Shown piece after piece: positions 36,719 through 45,502 of a stretch of 64,000 nt of DNA. Source of the stretch: Amycolatopsis sp. NBC_01480 (GTDB taxonomy: Bacteria > Actinomycetota > Actinomycetes > Mycobacteriales > Pseudonocardiaceae); the NCBI RefSeq assembly GCF_036227205.1, contig NZ_CP109442.1:1178001-1242000 (forward strand). Reading direction: 5' to 3'. The notes under the pieces were generated by a model. The model had not been told where the DNA came from. It did not search any database and was given only the letters and a program-made list of their open reading frames with translations. Made by a program: the position numbers and the translations under genes. How positions within the stretch are numbered: the stretch's first letter is position 1; every line of letters starts with the position of its first letter.

Positions 36719-37929
36719 GGGGAGACCTCGTAAACCCGCTGGTAGTCCAAACGCGACACCGAGACGACGTCCCCGCCGCGCACCACGACCTCCGTCGGGG
36801 CCGGGCGGCCGAGGAAGCTGATCAGGCTGGCGGTAACGCCGTACGCGCCGACGTTCGGCACCGTCACCACGTCGCCGGCCGACAGCTCGGGCACCTTGGC
36901 CGCCTTCGCCAGCGAGTCGCCGGGAGTACACAGTGGACCGACCAGGCTGCCGGTCAGCGGGGCCTCACCGTCGACGCCGATCGCGGCGGGCAGCAGCCGG
37001 CCGATGCCGGACAGACCGCCGAGCACGTTGATCCCGCCGTCAAGGATGACAAACCGCTGGCCGCGGCTCTCCTTGACGTTGACCACGCCGGCCAGCAGCG
37101 AGCCGCTGCTGCCGGACAGGTAACGGCCGGACTCGCAGGCCAGCTCCATGCCGCCGTCACGCCACTCGGGCAGGTACAGGTCGAGCAGCACTTCCAGCCC
37201 GGCGCGCAGCTTCGGGTAGTCGGTGCGCGGGCCCGGCACCGCGTACGGCGAGGAGAAACCACCGCCGATGTCCAGGAACTCCAGCGGCAGCCCGACTTCC
37301 TGGCGAAGCTGCGCGGCCGACTGCAACACGAACTCGTACTCGGCGAGCAGGCTGTCCTCGTCCTGCGCGTTGCTCATGGTGAAGAAGTGCGCGCCGACGA
37401 CGCGAGTGCCGGGCACCGACTTGAGCGCTGGCATCAGCGAGGGCAGCGTCTCGGCGTCGATGCCGAACTGCGAGGGACGGCCCATCATCCGGATGCCGCT
37501 GGACGCGCTGCCCTGCGTGGTGTTGACGCGCAGCAGGCAGGACACCGTCACGCCGTGCTTCTCCGCCGCGGCGCCGACGTGCTGCAGGTCCGAAAGCGAC
37601 TCGACGGAGAACATCCGGACGCCGGTGGCGATCGCGTGCTCCAGCTCGCCGTTCGTCTTGCCGGGCCCGGTGTAGAGGATCTCGCCCGGCTCGAAGCCGG
37701 CGGCGAGCGCGTTCGCCAGCTCGCCGGTGGAGCTGATCTCCGCGCGGCAGCCGCCGGAACGCAGCTCACGCGCGATCTCCGGGTGCGGGTTGGCCTTCAG
37801 CGCGTAGTACAGCTGGAAGCCTTCGGGCAGCAGGCCGAAGAGCTGGTCGCGGGACTCGGCGACCACGTCGAGGTCGTAGACGTAGGTGGGCGTGCCGAAT
37901 TTCTCGGCCAGCGCCGGGTACTTGCTCAT
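36715..37929 (-). CDS. vinO: PLP-dependent 3-methylaspartyl-ACP decarboxylase (VinO-like)
   Basis: A 404-residue fold-type III PLP decarboxylase of the diaminopimelate/ornithine decarboxylase family. The PLP lysine lies in YYALKANPHP near residue 47, the glycine-rich phosphate loop is DIGGGFS, and the substrate-contacting CESGRYL is near 260. In vicenistatin biosynthesis VinO decarboxylates 3-methylaspartyl-VinL to the 3-amino-2-methylpropionyl thioester; the same role is inferred from the complete surrounding cassette. ATG 37929 overlaps the VinN-like stop, and its own stop overlaps the next ATG, so three genes are chained by ATGA overlaps. A free amino-acid decarboxylase is the general alternative. 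Confidence 0.88.
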   Translation of the reverse strand: MSKYPALAEKFGTPTYVYDLDVVAESRDQLFGLLPEGFQLYYALKANPHPEIARELRSGGCRAEISSTGELANALAAGFEPGEILYTGPGKTNGELEHAIATGVRMFSVESLSDLQHVGAAAEKHGVTVSCLLRVNTTQGSASSGIRMMGRPSQFGIDAETLPSLMPALKSVPGTRVVGAHFFTMSNAQDEDSLLAEYEFVLQSAAQLRQEVGLPLEFLDIGGGFSSPYAVPGPRTDYPKLRAGLEVLLDLYLPEWRDGGMELACESGRYLSGSSGSLLAGVVNVKESRGQRFVILDGGINVLGGLSGIGRLLPAAIGVDGEAPLTGSLVGPLCTPGDSLAKAAKVPELSAGDVVTVPNVGAYGVTASLISFLGRPAPTEVVVRGGDVVSVSRLDYQRVYEVSP

Positions 37930-39407
37930 GCCTGGGCACCTTCCACCAGCAGGGCGAGTTCTTTGGTCGCGTTCTTGCCATGGGCCGTGAGCGGGAACTC
38001 GTCGACGACGTGGCACAGCGACGGGACCTTCTGCGGTTCCAGCCGCTGGGCCAGCTCCCGCAGGACCGTGGTCGGCGCGAGGTCGCTCTCCACGCAGATG
38101 GCCAGGTCCCGCGTCTCGCTCGGCGGGATCGCGCCGGCCGCGCGCACCCCGGGGATGTCCATCGCCGCGGCCTCGATCTCCAAAGTGGACATCCGGATGC
38201 CCTTGCGCTTGAACATGTCGTCGCGGCGGCCTTCGAAGTAGAGGTAGCCGTCGGCGTCCAGGCGGCCGTAGTCGCCGGTGTGCAGGCGGAGCCCGCCGGT
38301 GGCCTCGTCCGGCCGGAACGCGCGGGCGGTCAGCTCCGGCGCGCGCCAGTAGCCGGGCATCACGTGCGGGCCGGCCGCCACGATCTCGCCGATGTCGCCG
38401 GCCGGAAGCTCGGTGCCGTCGGCCGCCAGGATGTGCACGGACGTGCCAGGCAGCGGCAGCCCGGACGCGCCCGGACGTTCAGTGTCCTCTTCGGGCGGCA
38501 TGATGGTGATCCGCTTGCACTCGGTCTGGCCGAACTGGCGGACCACGCGGGCGCCCGGGAAAGCGTTACGCAGCTTGGTGATGGTCGCGTCGGGCAGCGC
38601 GGCGCCGGTGTTGGTGAACAGGCGCACCGGCGCGGCGCCGGCCGTGTCGCGTTCGGCCAGGGTGGCGATCATCGTGGCGAGCGAAGGGACGATGGGGACC
38701 ACCGTGGCGCCGACCTCGCGCATCCGCTGCAGCAGCCGCAGGTCGGATTCCGCGTCGGCGAGCACGATCTCGCTACGGCCGAGGGTGGCCAGCAGGACCT
38801 TGTAGAGGCCGTAGTCCCAGGACATCGGGAACCGGCAGAACACCACGTCGTCGCCGCGGTAGCCGAGCACGGCCTGGATCGCGCGGGCGGCGAAGGTGAC
38901 CTGCCGGTGCGGGCCGATCACGCCCTTGGGCGCGGCGGTGCTGCCGGAGGTGTAGATGAGCACGGCGACGTCGTCGGGCGCCACCTCGGTCGGCTCGGCC
39001 CGTTCGCCGGCTCGGAACGCCGCGTCGATCTCATTCCACAGTGGACCGAACTCGGCGGGCGTGAGCACCAGCCGCGGCTCGGCGTTGGCCACCACGGAGT
39101 CGAAGTGGAACTTCTTCATCGCCGGGTTGATCGGCACGAACACCGCGCCCCGCCGGGTGGTCCCGTAGAACAGCGCGACCAGCTCGCGGTTGGTCGGCAG
39201 CTGCACGACCACGCGGTCGCCATGCCCCACCCCGCGACGGGCGAGCACGGCCTCCACCGCGCGGCTCCACTCCGCGACCTCCGCGTAGGTCCACGCGCCT
39301 TCACGGTCGCGCACCGCCGTGGCCCCCGCCGCGTCGGCCACTGCCTCGTCCAGCAGCGAAAACACCAGCGAACCGCCAGGAGAATCGTCCACCACTGCCA
39401 CTCCCAT
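37926..39407 (-). CDS. vinN: 3-Methylaspartate:ACP ligase, VinN-like adenylation enzyme
   Basis: A 493-residue stand-alone adenylation enzyme that activates a beta-amino acid as AMP ester and loads it on the discrete ACP. Core motifs are YTSGSTAAPKG near 152-162, GQTE near 293-296, the HTGDYGRLD loop near 376 and the C-terminal lysine in HGKNATKE. From memory of the VinN structure, an Asp contacts the amino group (D230) and a Lys-Arg pair the carboxylate (K330, R331). Here D198 and K298-R299 fall at exactly the same spacing, which supports 3-methylaspartate as substrate. ATG 39407 has a poorly spaced GAGAG, and a GTG about four codons in is possible. A strong double TAGGGG box lies 96-113 bases upstream. 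Confidence 0.9.
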   Translation of the reverse strand: MGVAVVDDSPGGSLVFSLLDEAVADAAGATAVRDREGAWTYAEVAEWSRAVEAVLARRGVGHGDRVVVQLPTNRELVALFYGTTRRGAVFVPINPAMKKFHFDSVVANAEPRLVLTPAEFGPLWNEIDAAFRAGERAEPTEVAPDDVAVLIYTSGSTAAPKGVIGPHRQVTFAARAIQAVLGYRGDDVVFCRFPMSWDYGLYKVLLATLGRSEIVLADAESDLRLLQRMREVGATVVPIVPSLATMIATLAERDTAGAAPVRLFTNTGAALPDATITKLRNAFPGARVVRQFGQTECKRITIMPPEEDTERPGASGLPLPGTSVHILAADGTELPAGDIGEIVAAGPHVMPGYWRAPELTARAFRPDEATGGLRLHTGDYGRLDADGYLYFEGRRDDMFKRKGIRMSTLEIEAAAMDIPGVRAAGAIPPSETRDLAICVESDLAPTTVLRELAQRLEPQKVPSLCHVVDEFPLTAHGKNATKELALLVEGAQA

Positions 39408-39502
39408 GCTCTCGACGGGCCTGCCCCGGATGACTGCGTGCCGGCGCGGAAACTCCTCCCCCGACTTCGCAGAAAGCTAGCCGCGGCGGCTCGGCCGGCC
39501 AC

Positions 39503-39520
39503 ACCCCTAGCGGCCCCTAA
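39503..39520 (-). promoter_or_regulatory. Putative cluster regulator box, double TAGGGG
   Basis: The coding strand reads TTAGGGGCCGCTAGGGGT: two TAGGGG elements with a 10-base period. It is nearly identical to the box at 50481-50498 and at a similar distance (about 100 bases) from its start codon. It is probably the operator of the starter-cassette operon that begins at 39407. Confidence 0.6.
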
Positions 39521-39544
39521 CCGACCTCCCGGGCGGGCACGCGA

Positions 39545-39588
39545 AAAAGGCCTGCCCTGCCGGGAAACCCAGGCAGAGCAGGCCTTTT
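39545..39588. terminator. Intrinsic terminator hairpin
   Basis: AAAAGGCCTGC pairs with GCAGGCCTTTT, and an inner CTGCC pairs with GGCAG around a short loop. The A/T tails on both sides make it effective in both directions. It ends the minus-strand membrane-protein gene and shields the starter-operon promoter. Confidence 0.88.
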
Positions 39589-39603
39589 CAGATTCGCTTC
39601 AGG

Positions 39604-39975
39604 CTAGCCGCGCACACCCGAGCGCCGGCGGCCGACGTGGTGCGCGATGGCGACGGCGATGCCCACCGCGACAACGGCTCCGGTCGCGACCGGACTCAGG
39701 AACTTCGACAGGCTCGGCGCACTGTTCGGCCCGATCAGCCAGACCGCCAGCGGCACGGCGTACGCCGCGGTGACCGCCGCCGTCCACCAACCCAGAGCAC
39801 GCAGCCGGGCGTCCCGCAGGGTCCCGATCAACACGACCGCGATCGGGAGACCGGCCATCAAGGCGAACTGGCCGAGCACGAAAACCGGGACCAGCCAAGC
39901 CGCGATCAGCACGGTCAGCGAGGTACGGCGGACAGCGGCGGTGACGCGGTCGACGGTCGGGGTGGCGGTGGTCAT
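39604..39975 (-). CDS. Small integral membrane protein, unknown function
   Basis: A 123-residue protein with about four hydrophobic segments, at roughly 20-40, 43-58, 63-85 and 93-110, ending in a basic HHVGRRRSG tail. No family is recognised. The start ATG 39975 has AGGAG at a good distance. It lies between the VinN- and VinM-like genes but has its own terminator and an unusually AT-rich upstream region with a long inverted repeat, so it may be regulated separately. A role in export or resistance is conceivable from position only. Confidence 0.7.
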   Translation of the reverse strand: MTTATPTVDRVTAAVRRTSLTVLIAAWLVPVFVLGQFALMAGLPIAVVLIGTLRDARLRALGWWTAAVTAAYAVPLAVWLIGPNSAPSLSKFLSPVATGAVVAVGIAVAIAHHVGRRRSGVRG

Positions 39976-40014
39976 CGTCTACTCCTGCGGGTCGGCGGCT
40001 GGCGCTTCTTGCGA

Positions 40015-40075
40015 TAGTTAGAAGCTATAACACTCCCTTCCGGGAGGCAATAGGCAAAGTGAGATGTTCTAACTA
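40015..40075. promoter_or_regulatory. AT-rich promoter region with perfect 9-bp inverted repeat
   Basis: TAGTTAGAA (40015-40023) and TTCTAACTA (40067-40075) are exact inverted copies 43 bases apart. A small CTCCC-TTCC-GGGAG hairpin and TATAAC lie between. It lies upstream of the membrane-protein gene. This could be a looping operator or a relic of an inserted element. Confidence 0.5.
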
Positions 40076-40086
40076 GACGCGGCAAC

Positions 40087-41616
40087 TCACCCCACCGGCA
40101 CCGGACTCAGCAGCTCGGCCGCCACCCCCGCGAGCGCCTTGCGGTCGATCTTTCGGTTGGTGTTCAGCGGGAACTCGTCGACATGGCGGTAATGCCGCGG
40201 GATCACCCCCTCCGGCAGCACCTGCCGCAGCGCGCGGACCAGCTCGATGACCGGACGTTCCCCGCCGGTGTAGAAGACGAACAGCTCGGTGCCCGCGTCA
40301 CCCGCGACGCCGAGGGCCACCGCGTCCAGCACGCCGCAGTCGCGCAGCGCGTGCTCCACCTCCGTCAGCTCGATGCGCCAGCCGAGCACCTGAACCTGCG
40401 AATCGAGCCGGCCGAGGTACGCCAGATCGGCCCCCTCGAGACGGCGGACGCGGTCGCCGGTGCGGTAGAAACGGCGGCCGTCACGGTCGAGGAAACGGCC
40501 GCGTTCGTCGGCGGGGTCGAGGTACCCCGGCGTCAGCTGCGCGCCGGCGATGGCCAGCTCACCCTCCTCGGCCTCCTCGACGTCACCCGGGCCGAGAAGC
40601 AGATAGTCGTGGCCCGCGTGCACTTCCCCGATCGGGACCACGCCGTTCACCGCGACCTCCGGCGTCACCTCGTCGTCCCACCGATAGCCCGCGACGGTGA
40701 TGGTCAGTTCGGTGGGGCCGTACAGGTTCTCCGCGATCGCGTTCGGCGCCGCTATCCGCCAGTCCGCCGTGTCCCGCACGGTCAGCGCCTCGCCCGCGAA
40801 GAAGCTCCAGCGCAAGCCCGGCAGCGCGCCAGGGGTGAGCCCGCCGGTGCGGCGGACCAGATCGATCGCGCTCGGCGTGGAGAACCACACCGTCAGCCCG
40901 CGCTCGGCCGCGAACGCCGGCAGGTTCCGGTACGCCGTGCCGGGCAGCACCACCGCGGGCGCCCCCGCGCCCCAAGCGCAGAACAGGTCGAACATCGCGC
41001 AGTCGAAGTTCAGGTCGAAGGTCTGCGAGAACACGTCGTCCGGGGTGAAGTCGTACCGCTCGTCGAGCAGGCCGAAGTAGTGCTCGGTGGCGGCGTGGCC
41101 GATCCGGACCCCCTTGGGCCGCCCGGTGGAGCCGGAAGTGAACAGCACGTACGCGCTGTCGTCGGGACGCACCGGCCGCGGCGCCGTCAGCGCCTGGGAC
41201 TCCCGCGGCCGCAGAACCGACGGCTGGTCACCGCATTCCGGCGCCAGCACGGTCAACGGCCGCGCCTCCGGCAGCAGGGTGAGGCCACGAGCGTCCGCCA
41301 CCACCGCGTCCACTTCGGCCGCCTCGATCATCTGCGCGGTCCGGGCCGCCGGGAAGTCCGGGCGCAGCGGAACCACCGTCGCGCCGGCGTACAGCCCGGC
41401 CAGGATCCCGGCGTAAGCGGTGACGCCCTTGCCCGCCAGCACCCCTACGGTCCGGGCACCGGACTCGGCCAGCGCACCGCCCCACAGCAGCGCCAGCTCG
41501 TGCAGCCGGTCGTAGGTGACGGCCTGCTCACCCACGTGGACGGCCACGCCGCCGTCCGATCGTTCGAGGCCGCGCAGGAATCGCGAGTGCAGTCCGCCGG
41601 TGAAGCTCGTGTCCAT
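40087..41616 (-). CDS. vinM: Stand-alone amino acid ligase (VinM-like), caps the starter amine
   Basis: A 509-residue NRPS-type adenylation enzyme without carrier domain. It shows LFTSGSTGRPKGVRIGH near 157, NLYGPTEL near 291, the YRTGDRVRR loop and a C-terminal NRKIDRKAL with the catalytic lysine. In vicenistatin-type pathways VinM transfers an activated amino acid (alanine in the vin system) onto the amine of the ACP-bound beta-amino acyl unit, protecting it from premature cyclisation. I chose ATG 41616 because GGAGGA precedes it; an upstream in-frame extension lacks one. It is divergent from the ACP gene with an inverted repeat between. Its amino acid specificity cannot be assigned with confidence here. 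Confidence 0.88.
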   Translation of the reverse strand: MDTSFTGGLHSRFLRGLERSDGGVAVHVGEQAVTYDRLHELALLWGGALAESGARTVGVLAGKGVTAYAGILAGLYAGATVVPLRPDFPAARTAQMIEAAEVDAVVADARGLTLLPEARPLTVLAPECGDQPSVLRPRESQALTAPRPVRPDDSAYVLFTSGSTGRPKGVRIGHAATEHYFGLLDERYDFTPDDVFSQTFDLNFDCAMFDLFCAWGAGAPAVVLPGTAYRNLPAFAAERGLTVWFSTPSAIDLVRRTGGLTPGALPGLRWSFFAGEALTVRDTADWRIAAPNAIAENLYGPTELTITVAGYRWDDEVTPEVAVNGVVPIGEVHAGHDYLLLGPGDVEEAEEGELAIAGAQLTPGYLDPADERGRFLDRDGRRFYRTGDRVRRLEGADLAYLGRLDSQVQVLGWRIELTEVEHALRDCGVLDAVALGVAGDAGTELFVFYTGGERPVIELVRALRQVLPEGVIPRHYRHVDEFPLNTNRKIDRKALAGVAAELLSPVPVG

Positions 41617-41683
41617 CGTGGTCCTCCGCCAGTAATAGGGGTACTGATGCGTCGATCCGGGACGGCGACGCGAGGTAGAGTCC

Positions 41684-41708
41684 AAAACCGAACCGGGCGG
41701 TCGGTTTT
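41684..41708. promoter_or_regulatory. Palindromic operator candidate between vinM- and vinL-like genes
   Basis: AAAACCGA (41684-41691) and TCGGTTTT (41701-41708) form a perfect 8-bp inverted repeat with a 9-base spacer that is itself nearly symmetric. It sits in the 130-base divergent gap, 39 bases before the ACP start. The shape is typical of TetR-family operators; the cognate repressor is unknown. Confidence 0.6.
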
Positions 41709-41746
41709 ATGCCTGGGAGATCCGAACCTAGTCATCCGGAGCAGCC

Positions 41747-42046
41747 ATGTGGGACAGCACTTTCGACGAGACCCTTCGCACGTTCCTTCCGTTCCTGCCC
41801 GCCGAGGAGGCGCTGACCGCCGAAACCCCGCTGCGGGAGTACGGGCTCGACTCGCTCGCGACCGTCGAGCTGCTCGCCTTGCTGGAGCAGAACTACAACG
41901 TGCGCTTCGAGGACGACGCCCTGAACCTGGAAACGTTCGAGAACCCCGGCCGCCTGTGGGCGACCCTGACTGGCCTCCTGCCGCAGAGCGCGGACCAGCT
42001 CGATGGCCGGCCGCTCTCCGCCGAGCAGAAGCAGCCGGCTAGCTGA
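41747..42046 (+). CDS. vinL: Discrete acyl carrier protein (VinL-like)
   Basis: A 99-residue stand-alone carrier protein; the phosphopantetheine serine is in YGLDSLATVELL near residue 35. In the vin system VinL carries 3-methylaspartate, then 3-amino-2-methylpropionate, then the aminoacyl-capped dipeptide, until VinK passes it to the PKS. The ATG has GGAG 6 bases upstream. It is the only plus-strand gene within the otherwise minus-strand starter cassette, and its last 8 bases overlap the end of the VinK-like gene tail to tail. Confidence 0.93.
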   Translation: MWDSTFDETLRTFLPFLPAEEALTAETPLREYGLDSLATVELLALLEQNYNVRFEDDALNLETFENPGRLWATLTGLLPQSADQLDGRPLSAEQKQPAS

Positions 42047-42998
42047 CGCGCGAGGGACCCGCGCCCCGGCGGCGTGGCTGAAGGGCCATCCGCGGGTTCA
42101 CGGTGACCACCTCGAACCGGCTCGTGGTGGCGCGGACCCGGCCGAACAAGGTGTCCGGTCCCGCCACCCAGAGCTTCCGGACGCCGAGCTGCTCCAAGGA
42201 GGACACGACATGCGGCCAGCGCAGCGGTTTGACGATGCTGTCCAGCAGCATCGTGCGCACCTGCTCGCCGGTGCGCAGGATCGAGCCGTCCTGGTCGGCG
42301 ACGATGGGCAGCAGCGGGTCGTGGAAGTCGAGTCCACCGAGGACTTCGTCCTCCGCTTTGCGCCGCAGCGCCCCGAAAGCGCCCGAATGCAACGGTGGCC
42401 GCATCGTGTAGAGCGACAGCCCGCCGATGCTCCGGATCGTCTGCTTGAGCCAGTCGAGGTTCCGCTCGCGCAGCGAGACCATGTAGAAGTCGTGGTCGAT
42501 GTAACACGAGATGTCGGACCACTCGCCGCGGCCTTCCAGCTCGGTGAGAGCGTCCTTGAGCTTCTCCTCCGGGGTGCGGACGAACGAGTGCGTGACCACG
42601 TCGGTGTGCTCGGTGGCGAAGAACTCGTTGAGGCAGCGGGCGAGTTCCGAGGTCATCCACACGGCGTCGGGGAAGGTCAGCGAGCCGGCGTACACACTGG
42701 CCGGCTTCTCGCCGAAGCTCGGCCCGGTGCAGTAGTCGGGGCTGAGCTCGTACTCCTGCTCGGCCCATTCGGCGAGGGCGAGACAGGTCAGCATGAAGCC
42801 GACCTGGGCGTACTCGGAGTAGTCGCCGTCGGCCTCGCGGAAGTTGTCGACCAGCGAGTAGCCCAGCCGGTCGTTCGCCTCCTTGATCAGCCGCCGGGCG
42901 AACGGGTTGATCAGCAGGAACTTCCCGAAGTCGGCGAACCGGCACGGGCTCATCCCGGGGAACACGACCGCCGATCCGGCCCGGTTGGCCTCATCCAT
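42039..42998 (-). CDS. vinK: Trans-acting acyltransferase (VinK-like), ACP to PKS transfer
   Basis: A 319-residue discrete malonyltransferase-fold protein. The nucleophile motif is GPSFGE near residue 93 rather than GHSxGE, with an N-terminal VFPGMSP oxyanion loop and a histidine-containing HSGAFGALRR segment near 200. VinK homologues move the dipeptidyl starter from the discrete ACP to the N-terminal ACP of the first PKS, which fits the lone loading ACP of the large PKS here. Its start ATG lies inside the 8-base overlap with the peptidase gene, so the two are translationally coupled. It would not be expected to handle malonyl-CoA. Confidence 0.92.
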   Translation of the reverse strand: MDEANRAGSAVVFPGMSPCRFADFGKFLLINPFARRLIKEANDRLGYSLVDNFREADGDYSEYAQVGFMLTCLALAEWAEQEYELSPDYCTGPSFGEKPASVYAGSLTFPDAVWMTSELARCLNEFFATEHTDVVTHSFVRTPEEKLKDALTELEGRGEWSDISCYIDHDFYMVSLRERNLDWLKQTIRSIGGLSLYTMRPPLHSGAFGALRRKAEDEVLGGLDFHDPLLPIVADQDGSILRTGEQVRTMLLDSIVKPLRWPHVVSSLEQLGVRKLWVAGPDTLFGRVRATTSRFEVVTVNPRMALQPRRRGAGPSRVS

Positions 42999-43941
42999 GG
43001 CTGGCGACCTCTCGCTCGGCGGCCCGGAACGCGGGCTCGCAGGGGTGGACCTCTTGCAGGAAACTCAGCAGTACCTCCTGGAACCGCTCGGGCTCCTCGA
43101 GGTGCGGGACGTGACTGGAGTGCTCGAAAATCTCCCAGCGCACGTCGTGGATCCGGTCGAAGTACGGCTGGACGGTCACCGGGGTGGCCTCGTCGTGCCG
43201 GCCGGAAATGAGCAGGGTCGGTGCCTCGATGTCGTCGAGGTACTCGATCACGGAATAGTCCTTCAGCGTGCCCGAGACGGTGAACTCGCTCGGCCCGTTC
43301 ATCGTGGCGTAGACGGTGTTGTCCTCCGCCATCTCCATGAACGAGGCGAGGTAGTCACTCGGCCACGGCAGCTCCCGGCACACGTGGCGGTCGTAGAACA
43401 CCCGCATCAGGTCGAAGTACTCCTGCGAGCTGGTGGTGCCGGCCGCCTCGTGCGCCCGCAGCAGGGCGTCCACACCGGGCGGAAGCTGCGCGCGGAGCAC
43501 GTCCATTTCCTGGCGCCACAACGGGTACGAGGCGGGCGAGTTGGCGATCACCAGCCCCCGCAGGCCGTCCGGGCGCTGCGCGGCGTGCCGGGCGACGACC
43601 AGCCCGCCCCACGACTGTCCATACAGGACGTAGTTGTCCTCGATGCCCAGCCGGTGCAGCAGGTTGTCCAGCTCGTCGGCGAACAGCCCCGGGGTCCAGA
43701 AGTCCGCGCCCCGGTCCGGCAGGTGCGTCGAACCGCCGCTGCCCAGCTGGTCGTAGTGCACCACCGGCCACCCGTGCCCGGCCAGCTCGCCGAGGTTGCG
43801 CAGGTAGTCGTGGGTGCTCCCGGGCCCGCCGTGGACCACGACCACGGTGGGCAGCTCGCCGCCGGCGACGCCGGTGACCCGATACCAGGTGCGGTACTCG
43901 CCGAAGGGAACCCAGCCCTTCGCGGTGGGTGCCACGGCCAT
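42991..43941 (-). CDS. vinJ: Proline iminopeptidase-family amidase (VinJ-like), removes the aminoacyl cap
   Basis: A 316-residue alpha/beta-hydrolase of the prolyl iminopeptidase family. HGGPGSTHDYL is the oxyanion loop near residue 37, the nucleophile lies in GQSWGG near 106, and ISGRHDEATP plus EHSSHVPHLEEP carry Asp and His. In vicenistatin biosynthesis VinJ cuts the terminal alanyl group from the finished chain so the freed amine can close the ring. I chose ATG 43941, 8 bases after GAGG; ATG 43947 and GTG 43950 are closer to the site. It heads the VinJ-VinK operon, and CTTTAG-type boxes lie 95-130 bases upstream. Confidence 0.92.
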   Translation of the reverse strand: MAVAPTAKGWVPFGEYRTWYRVTGVAGGELPTVVVVHGGPGSTHDYLRNLGELAGHGWPVVHYDQLGSGGSTHLPDRGADFWTPGLFADELDNLLHRLGIEDNYVLYGQSWGGLVVARHAAQRPDGLRGLVIANSPASYPLWRQEMDVLRAQLPPGVDALLRAHEAAGTTSSQEYFDLMRVFYDRHVCRELPWPSDYLASFMEMAEDNTVYATMNGPSEFTVSGTLKDYSVIEYLDDIEAPTLLISGRHDEATPVTVQPYFDRIHDVRWEIFEHSSHVPHLEEPERFQEVLLSFLQEVHPCEPAFRAAEREVASHG

Positions 43942-44035
43942 GCTCATCACCTCTTCGTCTCCCTCGTCCGGCCGGGCCTCGGATGCTGGCGGCCGGATCC
44001 ACCTTCATGTCTATCCGCCGCGCACGTGCCGTCAC

Positions 44036-44068
44036 CAGCCCCTAAGGGGCATCTAAAGCGCGTCTAAG
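44036..44068 (-). promoter_or_regulatory. Putative regulator boxes upstream of vinJ-like gene
   Basis: On the coding strand of the VinJ-like gene, CTTAGA and CTTTAGA occur with an 11-base period, followed by a CCCCTTAGGGG palindrome. The repeat matches 2322-2337 at about 13 of 16 positions. A separate ACCCCTAG half-box lies at 44137-44144, nearer the glycosyltransferase. Confidence 0.5.
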
Positions 44069-44239
44069 TACAACCACCTCCTTACTGCGCAACGGATCCC
44101 CAGCGGAAGGCCACAGCGGCGGAACAGGGGTGCGCGACCCCTAGCCGCCGCTTCCCGGGTCGGCCGGACGGCTCATCGGGACTACTTTTTTCCCTGTACC
44201 AGCAGTGGTTTTCCACCCGTGACATCGGAGAGTGCGGCC

Positions 44240-45502
44240 ATGCGTGTTTTGCTGATGGTGTTTCCGACGAGGACGCACGTCTACAGCATGGCGCCGGTCG
44301 GCTGGGCGCTGGCCGCGGCCGGGCACGAGGTCCGCTTCGCCGGGCAGCGCAATCCGCGTGAGGTGGAGTCGTTCGCCGAGACCGGCCTCGACGCGATGTG
44401 GTTCGGCGGTGAGCTGGACATCGCGCGGCATCGCCAGCTCCAGGTCGACGGCAACAACGCGATGCAGGGCGACTTCCGCATCTCGGAGAGCCGGCCGGAG
44501 CGCTACACCGAAGAGTACGTGCGCAACGTCTACGAGCACTGGGTCGAGGTCTTCCGCTGGACCACCCCGGAGCCGCTGCTCGACGAGCTGGTCCGGTTCG
44601 CCCGGCAGTGGCAGCCGGACCTGATCGTCTGGGACCCGATGATCTACGCCGCGCCGATCCTCGCGCAGGCGATCGGCGTGCCGCACCTGAGGATGATGTA
44701 CGCCGCCGACCAGACCGCGCGGATCGGCGCCCAGTACCGCGACCTGCGCGCGAGCCGGCCGCAGGACACGACGCCGGACCCGTTCGTGGAGTGGATGTCC
44801 GCGGCGGTCGGGCGGTTCGGCGCGGACTACGGCGAAGCCTTGCGCTACGGCGTGAAGACGATCGACTGCCACCCGTCCTACCTGCGCTACGAAGGCGTCG
44901 ACGTGGACTACGTGCCGGCCCGGTTCGTCGCGCACAACAAGCCGATGGCGATCCCGCGGTGGGTCCTGGAGAGACCGCGGCGCCCGCGCGTGATGCTGAC
45001 CCTGGGCATCTCGAACCGGCAGGTGCTCGGCGTCGAGGAGACGTCGGTGGCCGACCTGCTCGACGGCCTCGCGGACCTCGACGTCGAAGTGATCGCGACG
45101 CTCAACGCCGCGCAGCTGGCCACCGTGCCCAAGGTCCCGGACAACGTGCGCGCCGTCGACTTCGTGCCGATGAACGAGCTGCTCGCGACCTGTTCGGCGA
45201 TCGTGCACCAGGGCGGCGGCGCGACGATCGGCAACGCCGTGGTCAACGGCGTCCCGCAGCTCGTGATCCCCGGCACCACCTGGAGCGAGCGGGTCTCGGC
45301 GGTCGCGCAAGTCAAGCGCGGCAACGGATTGCTGGTGGACCTGGAGGACGTCACGCCGGGCTCGGTGCGCGAAGGGATCCAGCGGCTGCTGGAGGAGCCG
45401 GGCTTCCGCGAGAGCGCGCTCGAGGTGCGCGATGAGATGCTGGCCACGCCTGCCCTGGACGAGCTGGTGCCGGAGTTCGAACGGATCGCGCGATGCCGGT
45501 GA
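44240..45502 (+). CDS. Family 1 glycosyltransferase (VinC/macrolide type)
   Basis: A 420-residue GT-B fold transferase of the antibiotic family. The N-terminal MVFPTRTHVYSMAPVGWAL segment and the C-terminal donor motif HQGGGATIGNAVVNGVPQLV are typical of enzymes that move an activated sugar to a macrolide or macrolactam hydroxyl. I chose ATG 44240 over the upstream GTG because GGAGAG lies at a normal distance. It is the only glycosyltransferase in the window, so it is the likely partner of the UDP-GlcNAc-derived sugar genes at 2.4-5.6 kb. Most relatives use dTDP-deoxysugars; use of a UDP-aminopentose would be unusual. The last 10 bases overlap the histidine kinase gene. Confidence 0.92.
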   Translation: MRVLLMVFPTRTHVYSMAPVGWALAAAGHEVRFAGQRNPREVESFAETGLDAMWFGGELDIARHRQLQVDGNNAMQGDFRISESRPERYTEEYVRNVYEHWVEVFRWTTPEPLLDELVRFARQWQPDLIVWDPMIYAAPILAQAIGVPHLRMMYAADQTARIGAQYRDLRASRPQDTTPDPFVEWMSAAVGRFGADYGEALRYGVKTIDCHPSYLRYEGVDVDYVPARFVAHNKPMAIPRWVLERPRRPRVMLTLGISNRQVLGVEETSVADLLDGLADLDVEVIATLNAAQLATVPKVPDNVRAVDFVPMNELLATCSAIVHQGGGATIGNAVVNGVPQLVIPGTTWSERVSAVAQVKRGNGLLVDLEDVTPGSVREGIQRLLEEPGFRESALEVRDEMLATPALDELVPEFERIARCR

